A stretch of 64,000 nt of DNA from Channallabes apus (lineage: Eukaryota; Chordata; Actinopteri; Siluriformes; Clariidae): contig CM060113.1 in NCBI GenBank assembly GCA_030522415.1, positions 15,366,151 through 15,430,150 of the forward strand, given 5' to 3'. A program made the position numbers and the translations under genes. Positions 21,169-32,329 of this stretch are shown one piece after another; the first letter of the stretch is position 1, and each line of letters opens with the position of its first letter. The notes below the pieces were generated by a model. It was not told where the DNA came from. It did not search any database and saw only the letters and a list, made by a program, of their open reading frames with translations.

Positions 21169-21680
21169 ACTAAGCTGTTTATAAAGTAGACACTGTTTGT
21201 TTTTTCATTTTGTAATCTTTCCCGTGTTTACCGTGTACTGTACAATGTATATTCATTTTTTAATGAATTACTGTAAATAAACTACACATTCCGTTGATTT
21301 ACCAGAAATGACTTTTCTGTTTTTTTGTGTGTGCTAAACTAAACTTCAGGGTCAAAGTAATAGCGATTTTATTTGGAAAGTATTATATATTTACAATGCT
21401 GATAAGTTCAAGCTTAGATTCATATATAAACTGCTTCAAAGTCTTTCCGTGACCGCTGAAATCCGACAGACGCAGGGCTCAAGGGAGGTGTGTCTGTGTG
21501 TGTGTGTGCGCGCGCGTGTGTATGTGTGTGTGTGCGGGTTAGTGTGCCTGTCCTATTTCAGCGGATTTTTCCGCTACCGCAGATCAGTTTATCAACTTGT
21601 AATATATACATTTTAGGAATATATTAACATGTGCAGACATTTAAGGGTGCGCTGCCCTCTCTTGCCCCTGCGTAGAGCCT

Positions 21681-21700
21681 ACACACACACACACACACAC

Positions 21701-21774
<74 letters not shown>
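21681..21774. repeat. (AC)n(ATCT)n microsatellite
   Basis: Ten AC units followed by about eighteen ATCT units. Confidence 0.97.
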
Positions 21775-22230
21775 TATATAAATACACATTTGGAATCTGC
21801 ATCTACATTTTCTGTTACAAGTATAGAATTAGGTTCAGCTGAGACTCATGATCAATGGTGTTAGGGTACTTATGTAGTGATAATTAGTTTCAGCCAGATC
21901 ATTAAAACTAACAATGGACTATGACACTCTTGAGAGGGGATATGAAGGTGTTATTCATTTATTTATTCTCTACAAGGGTGCGAACAACAGTACAGACCAA
22001 ACTATAACTCTCTCTTACTACTATAAAAATTCTAGATATAAACAAACAAAATACAGCTTTTTTTCCTCAGAGGTAAACGGAAAAGTGAAGTTGTTCAGCT
22101 GTCACTGCAGCTTCTTCAAAGTCTTCCCACTCCGTGACCACTGAAATCCGACACGACACCACGTTAGGCTACGTCTTGACTCATTTGTATACCGACGGTG
22201 ATTGGATGTTTCCCGAGGGCTCAGGGGAGT

Positions 22231-22300
22231 GTGTGTGTCTGTGTGTGTCTATGTGTGTGTGTCTGTGTGTGTGTGTCTATGTGTGTGCGTGCGCGCGGGT
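22231..22300. repeat. imperfect (GT)n tract
   Basis: GTGTGT repeats broken by CT and AT steps, at the end of one local repeat unit. Confidence 0.85.
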
Positions 22301-22429
22301 ACTTGTTCTACTGTTATAAAAACTCTAAATATAAACAAACAAAATACAGCTTTTTTTTCAGAGGTAAACGGAAAAGTGAAGATGTTCAGTGTCACTATGC
22401 AGATGTTACACTCAGTGGAGTTACCGAAA

Positions 22430-23890
22430 TCATTGGTTTAGTCCTCATTGAGCTTTTGTTCCTCTTATGTGAGCATAAACAGTGAAACATTCCACAGGTT
22501 TATAATACACCGCGGCCAAGTGAACCACGTTCCCGTCGAACGAAACGAGGCATAATCGTGGTGTTTGCTTCGCTTATGACACACCATAGTTTATTACCTG
22601 CTGTGGTAGATCTGAATATTTATTCAAACACAATAATAAAGCTTTATATCCTCAGGAGGGCTCAGTACATTGTTTTAGCGATAGTTTCACGGAAGCGAGT
22701 TCAGAACTAATCTAACCAAACCAAAAAAAAAAAACATCCGAAGCTTCAAATAGAATGAACGAACTAATGAAATTGATATATATGTAATTGATATACTGTA
22801 TATACAGACGTGTGTGTGTCATTTAAATTCAAATGAACATTTTAATGCTTTCTGATACACTTATCAACTTATCCACATAAACTTATCAACACATGCTCTC
22901 CGTGCATGCACATACAATCTCTAAAAAAGTAAAATTAATAACATACATATACAAATAAACAAAAATATAAACGTCTATGTATATTGAAGTTTACGGTGAA
23001 CGCAGAGTCGGGTAAGCACATGTGATGACGCGCGCGCCCTCACCTCTTGTTACGGCTGCCTATTTGGCCAAAAAATAATTGAACGATATGCCTGGTCCTG
23101 GAAAGAGACAATAAATATATATATTTTTTATACATTTATTGCATTGTTTGTTGTTTACAGTCAAGCCATCAACATACAATAAAATGTAAACATGAGATCT
23201 AAACTAAAAACTGTGCTCCCTGTGCTGGTGCTGGCAATATCATCTCTTTGTTCTGCTGTCTCCGGCTCCCTCCCTGGTCCTGAACCGTACCATACATACC
23301 AGATCAAGAACTTGAAGATGAAGATTATATCTCTCTGGTCTTCTCTCTCTGACGGGTTCCTCCCTAGTTTCTGATGATCTCAATTAGTTTGTAGTGTTGC
23401 TTGTCCAAGGAAACCAGTAATCTTGCTTGAAGTGGAGCAGATATAATTCTCAGAAACTCATTACTGATCTTTAAAAAAAAAAAAAAAAAAAGGTAAAAAC
23501 AAAAACTGGACTGGCTCAAGTTCTTATGTTAGCAAATCTTAATTACAGTGTGTATAAAGTATAGAAAGCAGTACACTACAAACAGCACTCACTCCAAATT
23601 AGCTTGTTCTATGTTTACGTCACTTTCCTATTAATTTTTACATCGTTAACCAACGGTACTTAAATATAATTATTTTCTTCGACGCCGCTGACTTACTGTA
23701 TAAACTCCGGTGTTTTTGAAAATCACCACGTTAGTTAGCTAATGCTAATGCAGGTAATATAGGTGGTTTTAGCTACAGTAGCAAACACGGACACAAAACT
23801 CAATCTACAAAGTAGTTGTTCCTGACATAAATCATGAATTTGCTCATAGAAGAGATACATTTAACATAGAAATGACATGAGTTTGCTTTC
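22430..23890. other. unassigned stretch
   Basis: No recognised gene. A 60-codon plus-strand ORF (23192-23374) begins with a basic then hydrophobic run (MRSKLKTVLPVLVLAISSLC) that looks like a signal peptide. Its remainder has no family features, so I do not call it a gene. Confidence 0.3.
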
Positions 23891-23894
23891 TTAC

Positions 23895-24162
23895 CTGGTT
23901 TAAATGAGTTTTCTTTGAGAATCTCCACCCGCATGTGATTCAGTCCGTGAAAATGCTGCGTCATGAGGTCATGAGACACGGTTTGAAGCAGAAATGTCCT
24001 TTGTGAATGGATTAGATTTAAGTTTAATCAGGGGCTTTAACTAACAGTAACTGAAATACAGGTTCTGATATCCTTCCTTACTTGTTTCAACGTCATGCTC
24101 CGGTTTGAGGCGGAAATAAAATTATACCGGCAAAACTATGGTCTAAAGACTGCGCATGCGCA
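23895..24162 (-). other. candidate promoter and first exon of a minus-strand gene
   Basis: A perfect NRF-1-type palindrome TGCGCATGCGCA (24151-24162) is followed, on the minus strand, by an ATG at 23932-23934. The short frame MRVEILKENSFKP runs to a donor, CAG|GTAAGAAAGC, at 23894/23895. Palindromic NRF-1 sites are common in vertebrate promoters. The downstream exons are not identified, so this is a candidate only. Confidence 0.25.
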
Positions 24163-24169
24163 AATCACA

Positions 24170-25900
24170 CTCAACCTAATAAGAGTACCTTGATCAAAAT
24201 GAAATATTTCACTTTGGTTTCCTGCTGTAAATTATACTAAAAAAAAAAAAAAAAGATTCACCCATAAGCATAAATTAGACACTTCAGTTAAAAAGAGCAA
24301 ATTATTTTTTTACTAATGGAATGAGAAAAAAAAACACATTAAACTAGGTTTACTTTTTTCAGTGGATCCCTCAATAATTTCTGTCTCCTTTGCCTGTGTT
24401 TGATAATGTGAAGCACATATACACTCATTCATCATGAAAGATCTATTATAAAACAAAATAAAATTCATGTTCGCTTCAGCACTGTTCATCCGCGTCCTTA
24501 CATTCATTGTTGTACTTGGTCCGGCTTTTAGATAAAGTCCTTCCATGCGCCATCTGGCGGATATTCAGTGAAGCGCAACACATTTATTTAAAATTCCCGA
24601 ATGTTGCCTCCGGCAAGACGCGGCACGCCGCGCGCTAAATTGCGGCATCCCGCGGGAAAACACGCAGGGTTTTAAGGGCGACATCTGTAGGTGCATTAAA
24701 TCATGAAAAGCCCACTGCTCCAAGTAGTCTTCTTATTCACCTTAAATCAGTATCATCAGGGTAAAAATTATTTACTTGTGTAAACCTTTCCTACATACAG
24801 AGCCTAATATAAGTGCCTGATCAGTTTTATGAGTAAGGGAAAAAATATTCAATTGTCTGACACTATTTTAGCCCTGGCATGAAACTATGGCATCAAGTGC
24901 CTTTAACCTTAACTAATAAAGAAATCATGCAGAATTTTAAGTATGCCAGTGTGGAAAGTCTTGTTTGTTTCTTGCATGCATTCAGAAAATATGCTGCAAG
25001 CTGATGAATAAATTGCTCTGTATACAGTACATCAAGTTAGGCAGTGAGAAAATGTTTAGTACACACCATGAGAAACCTAAACTCACTTGTTAATTAAGAG
25101 GTTGACATGTGACAAAAAGCAAAGCAAAACAAGATAAAAAAACATGTATTAATGAGTAAGATAAAAAGGAAACATAGTTGTGTTGCAGTATTGTGGATAT
25201 TTATAGATATGAGAATGCCACATTAAATTACTAACCTGAATCAGGCCTCACTGGCCTGAGTTTATACAAGTTAGTTTTTGAATTAAAAAACAGAAAAAAT
25301 ATAATTCAGTATAATTTTGACTTCAACATACAGTATACTCAAATGTAACATATTACACTGTTTATATCAGCCTACTTTATGCCAAATTTAAAAAAGACAT
25401 TTGTTTTTGAAACTATTTCAAAATCTTTAATAATGATGAAAATATTACCCCTTCTTTTCTCCATCAAAAATGATATGAAAAAAAAAAAGAAAAGAATAAA
25501 GAAACAATATTGGCCACAAATTACACATGAAAATTTACTCCTATTACAAAATGTACAGTACAAGTGCTAATAAATGCTATAGAGCAAGGATGTCTTGAAA
25601 AAAACAAACCTATAAAGCCCAGTAAGCAGTAATTAATGAAAGTCAGTTCATCATATTGCCTAGGGTGTGCTGAAATGTCACTGTATTTTGTACCTCTCTA
25701 TATATATTTATTAAAACATAGTAATGCAAAAACAAAGGCTATAATGGCTCTTAATGCTGTAGTCACTTTCAAGTCAATGAATAAACAAAGAGAAGATTTG
25801 AAAAGACAGAACCTTAATCAGAGGCATTTCTTCAAGTGAAGTCTATTGAGAAAAATTATGAACAACACAAAATTATGAACAACGCAGTCAATTTAATGAT
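24170..25900. other. unassigned non-coding stretch
   Basis: AT-rich, with poly(A) patches near 24240 and 25480. A GC-rich block at 24600-24690 (reverse reading GTCGCCCTTAAAACCCTGCG) weakly resembles 15343-15400. No gene seen. Confidence 0.3.
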
Positions 25901-25906
25901 TAATCA

Positions 25907-26012
25907 GAAATGATAGCATCTCCAGAGCTGTTGTGAGTGGTGGCAACTGTGGAAGGTTTATGATTTCTTTAGCTAGCTCTTGACCATCAATATCAGAACT
26001 TCCTTTTTCCAT
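25907..26012 (-). mobile_element. fragment of a ZMYM1-like hAT transposase gene
   Basis: This 106-bp block is nearly identical to part of the decayed hAT gene at 32668-32771 (GAAATGATAGCATCTCCAGA through CCTTTTTCCA). The flanks do not match, so it is an isolated fragment of the same family. Confidence 0.8.
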
Positions 26013-26019
26013 GTTTAAT

Positions 26020-26740
26020 TTTCAGCACCAGTTCATGGCCATAGATTTTAGTGTGGCAGGAGGACAAAATTTGGTCCGTTAGGTTTTCACACGTGACAGT
26101 CTATAGCCCAAGTTCAACAAATCAATTGTGTAACATCTACGAAAGCAAATCAATAGATCATCCATTTTAATTAATTCAAGTATTTTTTTAATGATTGATC
26201 TCTGAAAATAGACAATTAGTAGCTAAACAGAAATATAAACTGTATATAGTTGCGAATGAAGGCTTTATGAAAATTTATATTTACTGAAAGCTGATATGTC
26301 CTATGGATGTGCCACCATTTTTCATTTTGCACACAGGTGTGATCGACAGCTCAACAGTTACAGGTAACATTTAATTGCAGTTGTTGCATAAAGAGGACAC
26401 ACTAGGTACTGAAAGTATTATTTTATATAACATATAAAAATACATAAAAATACAATATAAAAATATTTTGATATTATAATAAAATTATATACTTTTATAA
26501 TAAAAAATACAATTATTTACCAAAACAGCAAGTGAGCATCTATAGGATAATGCTAGTAACTTGTGTCTATTTTAAGAATCTCTTAAAATACCCCACATCA
26601 CTAGTTAGCACAAAAGTAATTTCAGAAAAGAAGAAAAATCTCTGCTTTTTAAATTGTTACAAAACAAATGTAAGAACCTACTTCACTGCCCAGCTTTGTA
26701 ATATTTGGAAGAATGGAAGAAGTCATCAGTGATAGATAGT

Positions 26741-26795
<55 letters not shown>

Positions 26796-27180
26796 CTCAC
26801 AGTTAATATTCTGATATATTCAATTTACAATATGTCTGTGTTAAATGGTTTACAGTATGGAAAACACTGAAGAAGAAATTGGAAAAAGCATGTTGAATGC
26901 TGATGGAAGTGAAAGAGGATTAATTCCATATAAAATCAACAAAAAAATAAGCATAAATTATTAAAAACTGTTGAATTGTATGTTCCCATTGCTTTCTGTT
27001 TACACTGTCACAAATCGGCCATCTTCTGCCACCAGGGCCACTGCTGGCCAAATGGGTGCCCTAAGCAGAAATTTACTTTTGTGCTCCCTCCCCCAAATAT
27101 TACGAAAGTAAAAATAAAATAATTAAAAAAAACCACCTACTATAGGGGCCAAAATACAACCTTATTCAAATAAAAGTAAA
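26020..27180. other. unassigned stretch with a GATA microsatellite
   Basis: No gene. A (GATA)n run occupies about 26737-26794. Confidence 0.35.
26737..26794. repeat. (GATA)n microsatellite
   Basis: About fourteen tandem GATA units. Confidence 0.96.
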
Positions 27181-27276
27181 TATTCAATTCAATTCAATTC
27201 AATTTTATTTATATAGCGCTTTTAACAATGGTCATTGTCTCAAAGCAGCTTCACAAAAATTAAAGAAATTTAACCA

Positions 27277-27281
27277 AAAAA

Positions 27282-27331
<50 letters not shown>
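27277..27331. repeat. (A)n(TA)n simple repeat in the L2-A 3' UTR
   Basis: A run of about 23 A residues followed by TA repeats, inside the LINE 3' UTR. Confidence 0.95.
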
Positions 27332-27335
<4 letters not shown>

Positions 27336-27978
27336 AATTATATATAAAATAATAAATAAATAAAATTATAATAGAAAATAAATAAATAAAAACAAATAAT
27401 AATAATAATTATAGAAAAGAAAATAATTGGAAGTGTGGATGTGTGAGAAAAATGTGCAGATAATAATGAGACGAATGAATGAAATTTCTCTGATGAGCAA
27501 GCCAAGGGTGACGGCGACGGTGGCAAGGAAAAACTCCCTGAGATGGCATTAGGAAGAAACCTTGAGAGGAACCAGACTCAACAGGGAACCCATCCTCATT
27601 TGGGCGATAACAGATAGAAATGATATAACATCTTGTGTGTTGTGCAGGTGAAAATTCAATATGACAGAAATTATTTAAATTTGTCATGAGGACCAGTTCA
27701 GCATAGGGACGGATCAGTAGGTGCAGAGGGCAGATGAGGTCTGGATCACTGGAAGCACAGGAGCAGCATGTGTAGCTCCAACCATCATAAAGCAGAGTTC
27801 AGCTGGAGCTGGTCCTTCTCTGGATGCCTCAGGAACCTCGCAGGGTCGGCCTTTGTCTACTGAAGCTGGCAAAATCTCCCGATGCCTTGGGATGGGTAGA
27901 GAAATACAGAACAGATGGGGAGAATTAGCGTAGTTGCCATTCGGTATAGGTGTACTGGAGTATGAGTACTGGGATGAG

Positions 27979-30944
27979 TTATGTGTATGCCAGATTAAAA
28001 AGATGCGTCTTGAGTCTACTTTTGAACTGAGAAACCGTGTCTGCTCCCCGAACACTGTCTGGAAGGCTATTCCAAAGCTTTGGAGCTAAATATGAAAAAG
28101 CCCTACCCCCTTTTGTAGATTTTGAAATTCTGGGAACTACCAGAAGTCCGGAGTTTTGTGATCTTAAGGCGCGTGGTGGATTGTAGCGTATCAGAAGACT
28201 GGTTAGGTATGTGGGAGCTAAACCATTTAAGGCCTTGTATGTAAGTAATACTATTTTGTAATTTATTTTAAACTGAACAGGTAGCCAGTGCAGGGATGAT
28301 AATATTGGGGTTATATGATCATATTTTCTGGATCTAGTGAGAACCCTGGCAGCTGCATTTTGGATTAACTGAAGCTTGTTTATTGAGGATGCAGGACAAC
28401 CACCTAGTAATGCATTACAATAGTCCAGTCTGGAGGTCATGAATGCATGAACTAGTTTTTCTGCATCAGATACGGATAAGATGTTCCTAAGTTTAGCAAT
28501 ATTTCGAAGATGGAAAAAGGCTGTTTTTGTGATATTTGAAATGTGATTTTCAAAAGACAAGTTACTGTCTAATATTACTCCCAGATCTTTTACTGCTGAG
28601 CTGGTAATAACAGTACATCCTTCTAAGCGCAAGCTGAATTGTGAAAGCTGTTGTGTGCTGGTTTTTGGGCCAATAAGTAATATCTCTGTCTTATCTGAAT
28701 TTAATAAAAGAAAGTTATTGGTCATCCAATCTTTTATGTCCTGGACACACTCAGTTAATCTAGACAACTTAGGTATTTCGTCTGGTTTAGTTGAGATATA
28801 TAATTGGGTATCATCAGCATAACAATGGAAACTAATCCCATGTCTTCTAATGATGTTACCCAAGGGAAGCATGTATATTGAGAACAACAGAGGTCCTAAA
28901 ACTGACCCTTGTGGGACCCCATATTTCACTGGCATTATACCAGACGGTTCTCCATTTAGATCTACAAAATGGTAGCGATCAGACAGGTAAGATCTAAACC
29001 ATTTTAATGCCTGTCCCTGAATACCTATATAATTTTGTAAGCGATCTATGAGAATATTATGATCTATAGTGTCGAATGCAGCACTAAGATCGAGCAGGAC
29101 TAGCAATGAGATGCAGCCTTGGTCTGAAGCTAAAAACAAGTCATTTGTAATCTTAACTAGAGCAGTTTCTGTGCTATGATGGGGCCTGAAACCTGACTGA
29201 AATTCTTCAAGGATGTTGTTATCCTGCAAGAATGTGCAAATTTGAGCTGATACTACTTTTTCTAGTATTTTTGATATGAACGGGAGGTTTGAGATCGGTC
29301 TGTAATTTTTTATTTCATTCGCGTCCAAATTAGATTTTTTAAGAAGCGGCTTAATAACTGCTAACTTGAAAGGTTTAGGGACGTGACCTAGATGTAATGA
29401 AGAATTAATAATGTTTAGGAGTGGCTCTCCAACCGTAAGCATCACTTCTTTTAAAAATCTGGTTGGGATTGGGTCTAACAGGCACGTTGTTGATTTAGCC
29501 GAGGTGATAAGTTTATACAGCTCTTCCTGTCCTATACCTGTAAAGCAGTGAAAATCTAAATGTGAAGCTATAGGCTGAACTGGATCGTGAGATACTATTA
29601 GAGGTTGAACCTCCATTATTTTCTTCCTGATATTATTGATTTTTTCATTAAAGAAGTCCATAAAGTCTTCACTTCTAAACTGTGATGGGATACTCTCTGC
29701 GGGCATCTTAGGTTTTGTTAGGCGAGCCACTGTACTAAATAAGAACCTGGGATTGTTTTGGTTTCTTGCTATCAGTTGGCTAAGATGCTCGGTCCTAGCA
29801 GTTTTTAGAGCCTGTCTATAGCTGCACATACTGTCTTTATACGCAATTCGAAAAACTTCTAATTTAGTTTTCCTCCATTTTCGCTCGAGGTTACGGGTTG
29901 ATCTCTTTAGGGCGCGAGTATGACTGTTGTACCACGGTGCCAATGTTTTATCTCTGACTTTTTTTAATCTGATGGGAGCAACAGTGTCTAATGTACTGGT
30001 AAAAATAGTGCCCATGATGCTAGTCACTTCATCTAGATCATCTGCATTTAGGGGTCTAATAAGAAATTGGGACAGATCCGGCAGATTACTTGTGAATCTG
30101 TCTTTAGTGGTGGGATTCATATTTCTAACAGATTGATAGCGTGGGGAGACACAGCTAATCTGTTCTACGGGTAGAGTATATGTCAGGAGGTGATGATCTG
30201 TGATATCATCACTTTGAGGTATGATCTCTATATTAGAGACATCTATACCATGGGATATAATTAAATCTAGCGTATGATTAAAGCGGTGAGTTGCTCCAAT
30301 TATATTTTGCTTAACCCCAAAGGAATTTAGTAAATCCATAAATGTGAGTGCTAAAGCGTCGTTAGCATCATCTACAGTACATGAATGTTAAAGTCTCCTA
30401 CTATCAATACTTTGTCAGAGTTAACCAATAGGTCTGATAGCAGATGTCCAAATTCTTTAAGAAAATCGCCATATGGCCCCGGGGGTCTGTACACGGTGGC
30501 CAAGGTAAAATATAGCAAGGGTTTATTACGTATTTCATTTAGTGCAACATTAATGATAAGCACTTCAAATGAATTAAACCTGGGCCTTATTTTCTGGGTA
30601 ACAGTGAGTACATCATTGTAGATAGTGGCGACACCACCACCGCGACCAATTAGACGGGGCTCGTGCTTATAGAAATATCCTGACGGAGTAGACTCATTCA
30701 GACCAAAATATTCATTTGGTTTAAGCCAGGTTTCAGTGAGACAGAGTGCGTCAAGGCAATAATCTGAGATAATTTCATTAACAATAAGTGCTTTAGGCGC
30801 AAGGGATCTAATGTTGAGTAGTCCAAACTTTAGAGGTGGATTTTGACTACTTATTTTGCCTTTTTCTGGTTTTATGGTTATCAGATTGTTTCGGGCAAAT
30901 TTAACAAATTTATTCTTTTTTCTCAGTATTCGGGGAACAGACAC
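27979..30944 (-). pseudogene. L2-A ORF2, endonuclease and reverse transcriptase (one frameshift)
   Basis: ORF2 nicks target DNA and copies the LINE RNA at the nick. The first part (30372-30944, 190 codons) is an APE-type endonuclease: LLNIRSL, LTETWL, YRPPGPYGDF, GDFNIHV. A 5-nt insertion (GTACT or TACTG) right after GDFNIH creates a stop. The frame resumes in the 786-codon part (27979-30339) with HTLDLIIS and DITDHHLL of the endonuclease. The RT follows: motif [14 protein letters not shown] (Asp about residue 417), [13 protein letters not shown] and YADD (residues 507-510). The C-terminus ([14 protein letters not shown]...) is typical of L2. All RT catalytic residues are intact. Confidence 0.92.
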
Positions 30945-31040
30945 AGTTTCTATAGGACAAGCTATGTGTGTTCGTCTATCACTACGGTGAGTTGTGATGT
31001 GTCTAATATGTTTGGAATCTACAGTATGACTTACCGCCAG

Positions 31041-31962
31041 TCAGATGGTTCGTAGTGTTCTGGAGATGTTGTCAGAGAGGACCGCTGCTCCAGCTCTGCT
31101 AGGGTGTAGGCCATCGGTGTGATAGAGCCTAGGACGCTCCCAGAAAACATTCCAGTTATCAACAAAGCGTAATTTCTGTTGTTGACACCAAGATTGTAAC
31201 CATTCATTAAAGGCAAATAATCTACTGAACTTCTCGATTCCTCGCTGAAATGTGGGAAGCGGTCCAGATACGATGATCCTTGTCGTGGGTGATGTGCTGC
31301 GGACCTTCTCGACCAGGCTCCTGAAGTCCTTCTTTAGGATCTCCGTCTGCCTCAGCCTGGTGTCGTTCGTGCCGGCATGAAGAACCACAGCTCCAATGTT
31401 CCTCCTCAGGGCAGCAGGCACCTGTGCAGCAACATCAAGAACACGTGCACCAGGTAAACAGCGTGTGTGCACCTTACCTTTAGCCGTGGTAGCACGCACG
31501 TGACGAACGATGGAGTCTCCGATGACCAGGACGTCGTGTGCCATCTCGCGGAGAGGAGCGAAGCGGTTTTGGGTCGAGATGTCGAAGACGGGTGGTGGTG
31601 GTGGAGAGGTCCTCGCCCGGGGCTTGGCGTGCTTCTTCCGCTGCTGCTGTATCCAGGGTCCGTGATGTCCCGGCGCCGGGGTGTAGGAACACTGGGCGGG
31701 AATGCGTCCTTGGTGTGTTGGACCTGGGCAGAGAAACACGCGGGGTTGAGGTTGTAGGAGAATTCTCATGCCGAGAATTTACCTGGGACAGGTGAGTGTC
31801 GGTCCGCGTCGATTCCAGCGTGGCTTTCCGCTGCTGTAACCGGGCCAGCTTCACCTGTAGCTCACGGATCAGCTTCTCCACGGCCTCCACCTCCAAATCC
31901 ACCGAGTGCAGCTCCAATGTCTCCTCACCTGCACTCAGAGGCAGAATCACAACCGACATGGT
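31041..31962 (-). pseudogene. L2-A ORF1: coiled coil plus SGNH esterase (frameshifted)
   Basis: Two overlapping frames. The first (31480 to about 31962) starts MSVVILPLSAGEETLELHSV and runs into a leucine-rich coiled coil (VEKLIRELQVKLARLQQRKATLE). The second (31041-31769) carries an SGNH/GDSL hydrolase-like domain: VLVIGDSIVRHV, VVLHAGTNDTRLR, HTDGLHPSRAGAAVLSDNI. CR1/L2-type LINEs are known to carry an esterase in ORF1. A 1-nt-type shift between about 31640 and 31760 separates the domains. The Ser, Asp and His positions expected of the hydrolase are all visible. Confidence 0.85.
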
Positions 31963-32329
31963 GTCTAAACACGGAAAATAATCGGTGTGAGGAAGCGAAA
32001 ACAAACTTTACAAACAAACAAACAAACGTGATAGCCGGGCTAGCGATGCTAATGCTAATTAGCGATGCTAATGCCGGCTAAAAGCGGTGTGCTGCAAAAC
32101 AATTAAAACTTAACGATATAACACGCGTTTCGAGTAAATATATTATAAGATACTTATCCGTTTTATGTACACTCTTCGTAAGGGGACGAAAAAGTTTAAA
32201 AGTTGGTCAGTATGGTGGAGCTCGGAAAAAAGCAGCTTCTCAGTGTCCTCCTTAAATACATAAATAAATTGTATCAGTTATAAATTACAATTATAAGAAA
32301 AAACATTTATACATTTAAACATTTATAAT

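Larger units (their letters stand above)
21431..22425 (+). repeat. three degenerate copies of a local repeat unit
   Basis: Shared blocks: CTTCAAAGTCTT...CCGTGACC.CTGAAATCCGAC followed by GGGCTCA.GGGAG and a GT-rich run (21431-21545; 22105-22300). The block ATAAACAAACAAAATACAGC with CAGAGGTAAACGGAAAAGTG occurs twice (22040-22110; 22332-22385). The order suggests successive local duplications with loss of parts. Confidence 0.65.
27182..32225 (-). mobile_element. L2-A: near full-length L2-type LINE
   Basis: In sense (minus) order: 5' UTR (about 31965-32225), ORF1 with coiled coil and esterase, ORF2 with endonuclease and reverse transcriptase, a 3' UTR with the conserved L2 blocks, and an (AATTG)n tail at 27182-27200. 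ORF1 has a frameshift, and ORF2 a 5-nt insertion that breaks the endonuclease. A (A)n(TA)n tract (27277-27331) lies within the 3' UTR. The 5' edge is an estimate. Confidence 0.88.

Noticed and set aside
23192..23374. 60-codon ORF with a signal-peptide-like start
   Set aside because: A hydrophobic start alone is weak evidence. No acceptable continuation, splice donor or homologous feature is seen.
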